Below are positions 56,384 to 64,000 of a DNA stretch of 64,000 nt, in pieces. Position 1 is the first letter of the stretch, and every line of letters begins with the position of its first letter. Where the stretch lies: assembly GCA_014529385.2 (NCBI GenBank), contig CM043957.1, positions 65,578,003-65,642,002 on the forward strand, given 5' to 3'. Origin of the DNA: Adiantum capillus-veneris (Eukaryota; Streptophyta; Polypodiopsida; Polypodiales; Pteridaceae). The notes under the pieces are model-generated. The model had not been told where the DNA came from. It searched no databases and was given only the letters and a program-made list of their open reading frames with translations. The translations under genes were made by a program, and so were the position numbers.

Positions 56384-56867
56384 CGGATAGCATTAAAGAG
56401 AATATTGCATGCGCCAAAAGCTTGGGTCCACTTGAGATGTTATCTCATGCAAGCATTTCTTATCAAATACATGATGCAAAACATAACCACTATGTGTTTG
56501 TTGACCACCAACCAATGCTACACCGCATCCTTTTCAATGAGAAGTGGAAGGTGTGGGGTTGAGCAACCAGACCCTTGATTGTATGCAATAGTAGCGGGGG
56601 CACTACACATGTAGCTCCATCGATGGTGGGTGTAACGACCTTGCAACCATAGACCTGTAAAATGCTAGCAGTGGACCTTTTAGTGACCTCTTTTGTTTGG
56701 TTATTGATGGTTACATTTTGGTGAGATGCATTTATGTGCATATTGTGCCATACAATTATCTCTTGCAAAGGATTCTTCTTTTTCATCTTTTGGTCAATAC
56801 AGCCATTAGAACAAACAATGACCGTGTTGCAAAGCTCACCGCTTTTATAGGTGAAAGAAGCTATCAA
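56384..56867 (-). pseudogene. hAT transposase remnant, N-terminal side
   Basis: The minus-strand frame reaching 56,389 ends FNAI and continues at 40,515 with RNPIFKDSL once the gypsy element is removed, matching the usual start of the hAT central domain. A further minus frame (56,867-56,490) may be the upstream part but shows no clear BED finger. Confidence 0.6.
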
Positions 56868-57076
56868 CTTATGATGGCATGTTTTATTGTGTCTAAAGCT
56901 TTTTCTGGCAATATCTCATATCTTTTGGTAGGAGCGGTATTTTGGGAAGAGAATTGGTCATATTTTTCATGAAATTATACACTAGCAATGTTTTAAATGA
57001 GCTAAAATGAGATTGTCAATATGTACACTACAATGCACATGTGTTTTATTATATCAATGTTTTTTAAAGTAGTAAC

Positions 57077-57550
57077 GTGCAAAATATAAACTCACTTCTT
57101 TATGGTCTATTACAATATTTTAAAATGTTTTGGGTTTTTAACATGTACTGTTCGATCCAGATGGTTTTCTTATGAGTTACTTGGTTTTATTGCATTTTGC
57201 ACGATTAAACATAGCATTTTAAAGTGAAAGTGGTTATCAACCTGAATGAATATAACCTTGCAAAATTTTTTAATAGGTATGGTTTGTTTGAACTAGTGTG
57301 AGAGTGCAATGTGCAAAATATGAACTCATGTCTTATGGTTTATCACAATATGTTGCAATGTTTTGGGTTTTTAACCTGTATTTTTCGATCTCGATGGTTT
57401 TCTTAAGAGTTACTTTTTTTTAATGCAGTTTACACAATTAAACATAGCATTTTAAAGTGAAAATCATTTTCAATCTGTATTGATATAATCATGTACATTT
57501 TTTTGAAGTCTTCAAGTCACGGTTACGGTTTTTCTGAACTAGTGTGAGAG
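57077..57550. repeat. 234-bp tandem duplication
   Basis: GTGCAAAATATAAACTCA at 57,077 and GTGCAAAATATGAACTCA at 57,311 begin two AT-rich units that also share GTTTTGGGTTTTTAAC and AAACATAGCATTTTAAAGTG. A third partial unit starts at 57,540 (AACTAGTGTGAGAGTG). Confidence 0.85.
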
Positions 57551-57812
57551 TGTTGGTGCACCCATAAAAGTGCATTTGATATGTTGTTTTTTATTATCCA
57601 GTGCAAAAATGATGCCAAAGCAAAGAAAGTTATTATGTGTGCCACTAAAAAAGAATGTATTTTGACAATAACTCCATGTGCAGATGGTTGCGTATAGCAG
57701 ATTAATGAAAGTGACATCTTCATTAAAGATCTCACTAGTGCCATCTGGGGGAACACAGAGCGCAGCTTGCAAGATGAAGGCCAATATTAGTTGTTGATTC
57801 CTATATAGATCA

Positions 57813-57987
57813 TGTCAGGCCAATGGTAGGACCGGGTAGCATGCCAAGGTCCAGGGACTGAATGGCTCACTACGTTTAGGAGCCAAGGGCCAGGCATGAG
57901 TTAAGGGGACCTACTTGCAAGGGCCAAGGGCTATAAGTAGGGAGGTTGGGAGGAGAACCACATGCCAGTCTACCCTTTGGCCTTTCA
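57813..57987 (+). mobile_element. TRIM-like 5' LTR
   Basis: About 175 bp, TGTCAGGCC...TTTCA, with a TATAAGTA box near 57,932 and an initiator tRNA-Met primer-binding site TGGTATCAGAGC at 57,989-58,000. The short LTR with this site suggests a miniature (TRIM) or short-LTR element. No 3' LTR was found to its right. Related to 4,590-4,748. Confidence 0.65.
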
Positions 57988-58067
57988 CTGGTATCAGAGC
58001 TCAAGGAAGGGAGAGGCTATGGAGGAGGGGGAAAGGTTTTGCATGGCTGCATGATCTCTCTATCTCT

Positions 58068-58150
<83 letters not shown>
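58068..58150 (+). repeat. (CT)n microsatellite
   Basis: About 83 bases of CT, in the leader of the TRIM-like element. No LINE adjoins it. Confidence 0.95.
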
Positions 58151-58153
<3 letters not shown>

Positions 58154-61100
58154 TACTCTTTCTTTGGCCTTCCAAGAAGAAGAAGGGTGTGTATGCTTTT
58201 GCATGCCGACTACCAAAGAGGGGGGGCCATGGGAAGCATGGCTTCTCCATAAGCCGGGAGGACAAGGCAGAAACATGTGTACAGAGGGGCTTGGTAGAGG
58301 CATCTTGCACATGCGGCCTTCAATGAATTGAGTGCAGATGGGCTCCGTGTGTTCGCCCAGGGCTGGAGAGGACCTTTTGCTTCATTGCCGACGGCTAAGG
58401 AGCACCGAAACATGCCCGCCATTTGTTGTATTCCGTACGCAATCAGCAGCCCTGCGATGCAGCTCGCCATAGCCTTGGTATTTTCCCATTTGAACGCCCA
58501 AGGCCAAGGGCCTTACGGCAAAAAATTTAAAAGGTAAGGGAGGGAGCCCATGGACCAACGCCCCCCCTCATTCAATCGGCCTCAGACTTCGGTACCTCGG
58601 CAGGTCGCCATGTTGGGGGACGTATCCAATAGCATAATTTTAGTAATCCCGAACCAATTACAACATGCACAGGATTTCAAGGCATGGTCACCTTGGCATA
58701 GATTCAAGCATGGACGTACGTGATGCTACAACGAGAAATTCTACATCCATGCCGAGCATGTGATGAGGATTCACGGTGCATCCAAGCACCAAAATACGAA
58801 AAGCCGGGCTAAAATCCGCAGCCAAGAAATCGATGGCCACCTTGAATTTTGACTCCGATTCATGGAGCGATTTACCTTGATATTCAACAGCAGCAGATCA
58901 TCCAAAATCGCATAAGGAGTCGATGGTGAAGAAAGTGCTTGACCTCGGACAGGGACAAAAACGGATTATCAGGTTTGCAAATTCACATTCTTGCAATTTT
59001 CATAGCTTTAAGTATACAATTGTATTGCAAGAGTATGTTCTTATGTTAACCTCGGCCATGGTGCCCAGAGAGATTACCTACGGGTCGAGTGTGACCAAGG
59101 TCAACATATTACCTCCAATTTTGGTAGTCATTACCATGATTTGGACTAAGGAGCATGGCTCCAATAGAGATAGCCTCTACATGGCTTTCTACGAGGCACG
59201 ATTGTCTAGTAGTAAAGGCAACTCAGGCGTCGCCTGTGCCTTATAAGGCAACGGTAATTAGCAAGGCCGATCATTAATTCAACTCTAAGAAGCAGGTAAT
59301 CTGAAATGGTGAAGTTGAATCCATTGTCGGCCATGTCTATTGAACCAAACATCAGTATCTAGAAAAATCATTTCTCGGTTTTCTTAATACTGGCGACTCA
59401 TTCGATTCTTACAACGGCAAGCTTCATCGGCAGGTGTACTTAATGAGGTACGCAGTTTATATTCTTTTATTAAGCATGTGCTTGATAACTATGGTATGCA
59501 GTGGACTTCTACGATTGATCAGGGATATCATTCATAGACTTAAGTATGTACGAGATGCACATACTTTGCACACATAATTCTATTTTTCCAGTAGATCTAC
59601 AAGTGGACAAGGTCTATTTTTTGTGAATGGTTGACATGGTCGACTTTGTTTTGCTATGACATCTATTTGTTAGCATAAATATCCTTTAGCTTTAGCTCTC
59701 AGGAAATACATAATTTGTTAAGGGAAGCAAGGCTTCCAATTCGGCATCTCGCATTGAGATTTTCCCATCTTGCTTATGCTCTGAGCATAAAAACTTGGAT
59801 GAATTTGTCAGTTTGTCTGCGTGTTCTTTCATTACATGCAAAGAGGGCGTATATGATATACGCAACAACTCTCTCTTGCATAGCATCTATGGCTATGATC
59901 CATCTTCTAGCGCGTTTGTCCTTTTGAATTTCAAGACAACTGGTTACGGTGTCGGGGGATATGTGTTCGCTACGTGAGCCGGGCAAGCGCGGGCCTCTAG
60001 CTGTGGGAGGTGTGAAAGACAGAGAACAAGAGACAATGACAGCTCTGCCAATCACCGCAATCATCAATTAATTGAATATTACTTTGAGTACAATTTATCC
60101 TTAGCCAAGGCGGGCTGTTAACAGTGCCGTCACTTGGATCATCTGCTAACCAAGAGTTTAAGCTCCCGCTTAACAGTATTAACCGGGCCGTTAACGACAT
60201 TGAGGCTTAACAATTATTTAATCAATCTCTAGTGGATGACGATGATGGTAACTCCCTCATGTCGCTTCATCTGCTTCGATTGCCCGTGGATTCTGCAGTC
60301 TTCAATTCAGTTCATTGCCTCGATCATCAAGCTTCAGTTATTATCAAATATTCCGCAGCTTCTGCTCCTTATGCTTTGCATTGGCTTAATTGCTGCTCGC
60401 AGGCTTTGACTTCCTCCTGCTCTTCAATTGCTAGCCAAAACTTTATCCCTTGCTTGGTTGCCTCGAATTACTCCTTTGCTTGCCTCAACCAGGTTCGTCC
60501 TGTGCTTCTTCTGCTCCGACCGAGCTCACCTTCTCAAGCTTGCTTTTGATTACCTTAAGTTTCCCGCCTTAGTTTCTTCCGAAAAACTTCAATCTCCTTC
60601 TCTATTTTTCTTCTCCTTGCTTTCTTCCTTGCTCGACGCCCTTCTTCATCTCCCTTTTCTTCTCAAGGGCCGAGAGAGATATGAGAGAGAGCCTTGCTTT
60701 GTATCACTGATACGAGAACGAGAGAGAGCGGGAGAGAGAAGCTTTTCCTTCTCCAAGCTTTTTACTTTGCCTCCTCGCTTCCCCTTTCTTCGCTCGGAAC
60801 TCCCCTCGTTTTCCTCGCTTGAGAATTCCTTTGTTAGTCGAGGATGAGCCAGAGCGAGAGAGAGGGAGCTTGCTTGCTTCAGACCTCCTTGCTCTCCCGA
60901 CCTTGTTTTCCTCCTCTAGGGCTCCGGCTCCACCTCCCCCTCCTCCGTTGTCTCTTCCTTCGCTTATTGCCCTCTTTGCTTTGTTTCTCCAACACAAGAG
61001 CGACAGGAAGTGCCCAGCCAAGGACGAGAGAGAGAAAGAGAGATCGGCTCTTTTCCTTGCTTCTCCGAGCTGAGGACAAGAGAGAGGAAGAGAAAGATTT

Positions 61101-61229
61101 CCTTTGATTCTGTCCCGCTCTTCCCTCGTTGATGCCTCCCATCTCGCTCATGCCCTTCATCTCCCTCATACTAATAATCTCTCTTACTGCCCTAAAAAAT
61201 ATCCCCCCCATCAATTTTTGCCTCGGCCC
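58151..61229. other. Unassigned sequence, pyrimidine-rich in the right half
   Basis: No recognised gene. Frames at 58,328, 58,923 and 60,232-60,847 lack known domains. The stretch 60,550-61,130 is CT/GA-rich and Ser/Leu/Arg-rich in every frame, like an untranslated leader of an LTR element, but neither LTR nor primer-binding site was found. Confidence 0.4.
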
Positions 61230-61253
61230 ATCAGTCACAGCGCTGTGACTGAT
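61230..61253. repeat. Perfect 24-bp palindrome
   Basis: The half-site ATCAGTCACAGC is followed immediately by its exact complement. There is no loop. Confidence 0.95.
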
Positions 61254-63878
61254 GTGGCGCGGGACCCGTCCTGATGACGTGGCAGTTCAAGTGTGGAGCA
61301 GCCCTAAAATCGCCGGCACGCGGACTAAATAACTTCGCTACAGGGTCTTGAGCATCTGCGCTTCATCGGCGAGGTTCGTCGCCCTTTCTATTGCCCAGCG
61401 CGAGCTCGTCTCGCCCCCTCTGTTTCTCTGCTCGCTGGTTCCGCCTCCATGGCCCTCCTTTTCTTTTTGTTCCCACACCTATTAATTTAGGGTGGCCATT
61501 TGACTTTGGCCTTGGGCGGCCTCTCCTTTTATTTATTTGGGCGGCGGGCTTTATGCCCTTGTAGGGAACCACATTTGGCATACATATTGGCCATAGCCTT
61601 CATTTGGGCAGGCGGCCACTTACTAAGGGCATCACATTTTGTAACATTTAATGGTCTAATAACTTGTGTGTAGCGGAAATGAGCATGAACATAGTGGGCA
61701 TTTCATTAGAATAGATTCCTAATGAGAATTACAAGAGTGCTTGGGTGGAGAGAGCAACAAAAATCATAACACCTAGTTACATAGCATCGACAATACTTTC
61801 AAAAGAGAGAGAAATTAAACTAATGACAACAGTTGAGGACCGGATTTGCATGGAGCCGGTCCCCCCTCCAAAAGGCTTTGTATTATGGTTTCTCCCATCA
61901 AGAGAGACATTGTACAATACAATTCTTTGTGTTCCTTCAAGACTAGCTAGGGCAATGAAGATGAAATCTTCATGCACTAAGAAAAACACTTAGCAAACAC
62001 AACTTGAATTATCCCCGTTCTCAAACCCAAGACCTCACACACCTTCGAAGATGGTGAGAGCTAGCAGGGTATGAGAGTAGATTGAGAGGAAGAAGGAGTA
62101 TCTTACGAGAAAGATGTACACCTCCTCACATAATCACTCATATTAACATAGCTTAGCTTAGTAATTAGCTTGGTAGAGGAGATGAGCATGAATTGAAGCT
62201 TGGCTCTTGGTTGGATTTGCATCCACATGCCAAGAGTGTGTTGATGTAGGCTTCTATCTCACAAGCTTGGAGTAGGTGATGAGCTCTCCATTAAAGCTTG
62301 GGAAGAGATAGTCTTCTCTTTCTTCACACATGAGATTGTGTGAGTGTGTGTGTGATAATGCCTTGCAAAAATCATCCCCCCCTCTCTCTTGGGCGAGCCC
62401 TCTTGCTATTTGCTCTTGCTGAGCCCTCATTGACTCTCCCTAAGTCAAGCCAATGACTATTAAGCAGCATAAGTGATAGCCTTCTGACATGTGTCCCCCT
62501 TTCCCCTTTTGTGAGAGCTTTAGGTAATTAAATAATTAAACTAAACTCTCATTGGACCCCTTTGTCTCCTGGCCAATAGGAATCAGACAAGCCATTGGGC
62601 TCCTGAATGCTCATTGGACCCCTTGTGAGACTGCGCAATAGTCTTCTAGGAGACTTAATTCTCATTGGTTTCTTTTATTAAATCTTTTTAAATTAATTAA
62701 ACTAGATTTACTCTAGATTAATTCTCATTGGTCCACTTCAAGGGTCATCCAATAGAAACTGGGCACACCTTGTGGGCATCTGGCCTAGGGAGCTGACACG
62801 TGTCCCTCATTCCCTTTGTGTAAAGGGAGCCTGTGTGTGTGTGTGTGTGTGTGTGTGTGGCTTTATCTCTCATCCCCTAGAAGAAGGGATTGCCCCCTCC
62901 CATGTAGGGATATGTGTTGACTTTGGAGAGCCCACAAAGCATCCAATTCCCCCTAAGCTTTAACCCTTTGGACACAACCTTTGAATTTTGGAACCTTAGC
63001 ATTTTGGAAGTCTTAATGGGCTGAACCTTAGGGTCTTTTTAGCCCATTTTTGCACATGGCTCTTTTGCAGATGCCCCCCCCTTTGGATCCCTACTGTGGC
63101 CGGTCTGCTAGCTTAACCAATATTCTAGCCTTTTCTCCCCTGGCACTTCCCCACATTAAATGATCAGTTTAATATGAGAAAATCATTTAGGAGAATTAAA
63201 TATTGATTATTATGACACATTTGGCATGCATGGCGGCTCAGATCATTGCCAAACAAATCAATCAAGCTAAACGATTAGGCGGCCATGGCCATTGTAAGGG
63301 CATCATATTTGAGCATACATATCTAGCAAGGCACTGCAAAACACGGCATTCTTCGAGAGCAGTCCTTGACTAACATTATCATCTTGAACTTTGATGCCCG
63401 TATCAACATTTGGTATAATCCTACATACCTTTAAGATGTAAGTACATGTGATTGCATTCGACGTAAGGTCTTCCCATCACATTCAGTCAAAGAGTATCAG
63501 ACTAGCCAGGCATTGCCAATTACGACTACCGCCGGTCAACATTGGGCGCTCATTGGCGTACATACCGGCTAGGGTAATGCAGTAGGCATCAGATTTGGCA
63601 CACATATCAATTAAAGCAATGCTATCTCAGGCACTTATTCTCTATATTCAAAACCCTTGCTTGCTGCTCAAAACTCCCTGATGGAACACCGACCGAGCAG
63701 ATTAGACTAGTACGGAACCGGCCCCGGGGGAAACTTAAACGGCGAGTATCTTGGCCGCTGGAACTCCAATCACTGATCTGAAAAGACCGACGCGCTCCAC
63801 AAAGTGAGCACTTTAGGCACGTGCATTCATTTTGTTTCTGTCACCTCAGTTGCAATTTCCCAATCCATTACGGATCTG
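61254..63878. other. Unassigned intergenic sequence
   Basis: No gene, RNA or element boundary recognised. Contains a (GT)n run at 62,832-62,859. A frame at 61,745-61,993 has no known motif. Confidence 0.4.
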
Positions 63879-63977
63879 CAATCGACTCAAACTTCAATAT
63901 GCCATAACTTCTTCATCGTAGCTCCAATCGACTCAAACTTCAATATGCCATAACTTCTTCATCGTAGCTCCAATCGA
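63879..63977. repeat. 46-bp tandem repeat, about 2.2 copies
   Basis: AATCGACTCAAACTTCAATA starts at 63,880 and 63,926, and a third partial copy starts at 63,972. The first two units are identical in the part I compared. Confidence 0.92.
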
Positions 63978-64000
63978 CGAGCCATAAAGACAGGCCGGTA

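Noticed and set aside
60232-61107. Cluster of Ser/Leu/Arg-rich frames as a possible gene
   Set aside because: All frames in the region look alike because the DNA is CT/GA-rich; no start, domain or splice signals support a gene.

Overview
This is nuclear DNA of a seed plant, most likely a flowering plant; the species cannot be named from the sequence. The evidence is one spliced cell-wall invertase gene with the plant 9-nt mini-exon, plant-type Ty1/copia elements primed by initiator tRNA-Met, a plant L1 LINE, a hAT remnant, a very long Ty3/gypsy element and many (CT)n/(GA)n/(GT)n microsatellites. Host coding sequence is confined to 35.1-39.2 kb. Almost everything else is layered mobile DNA.

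Layout. 1-1,560 (-): a LINE reverse transcriptase frame open to the left window edge and abutting a (GA)n/poly-G minisatellite (1,549-2,120). 2.1-8.65 kb: AT-rich sequence with degenerate LTR pieces. 8,651-9,914: repeat 'A', containing a (CT)n tract. 11-25.2 kb: an old L1 (-) split by two copia elements, copia-1 (12,555-17,982, -, decayed) and copia-2 (18,109-23,672, +, one intact 1,324-residue gag-pol frame). 28,225-32,980: repeat 'B', a second copy of A whose (CT)n tract holds a 3.5-kb LINE of the same clade as the left-edge LINE. 34.2-34.8 kb: a fold-back repeat. 35,129-39,176 (-): invertase. 39.9-56.9 kb: a hAT transposase remnant (-) split by a 15.9-kb Ty3/gypsy element (40,516-56,383, +) with 5-bp target-site duplications. 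57-64 kb: tandem repeats, a TRIM-like LTR with primer-binding site, a (CT)n tract and unassigned sequence.

The most unusual content is (i) the gypsy element, which carries two aspartic-protease domains (one before RT, one after integrase), two consecutive H2C2 integrase zinc modules, a further coding block before its 3' LTR, and a recurring palindrome centred on TCGCGA; (ii) two related LINEs that both join a CT-rich strand at their 5' ends, one with an empty-site counterpart in the same window; and (iii) a 125-bp duplication in invertase intron 2 that copies the 9-nt mini-exon and its donor but not its acceptor.

Exon limits, LTR limits and target duplications were read by eye. Lineage names are judged from motifs, without database searches.
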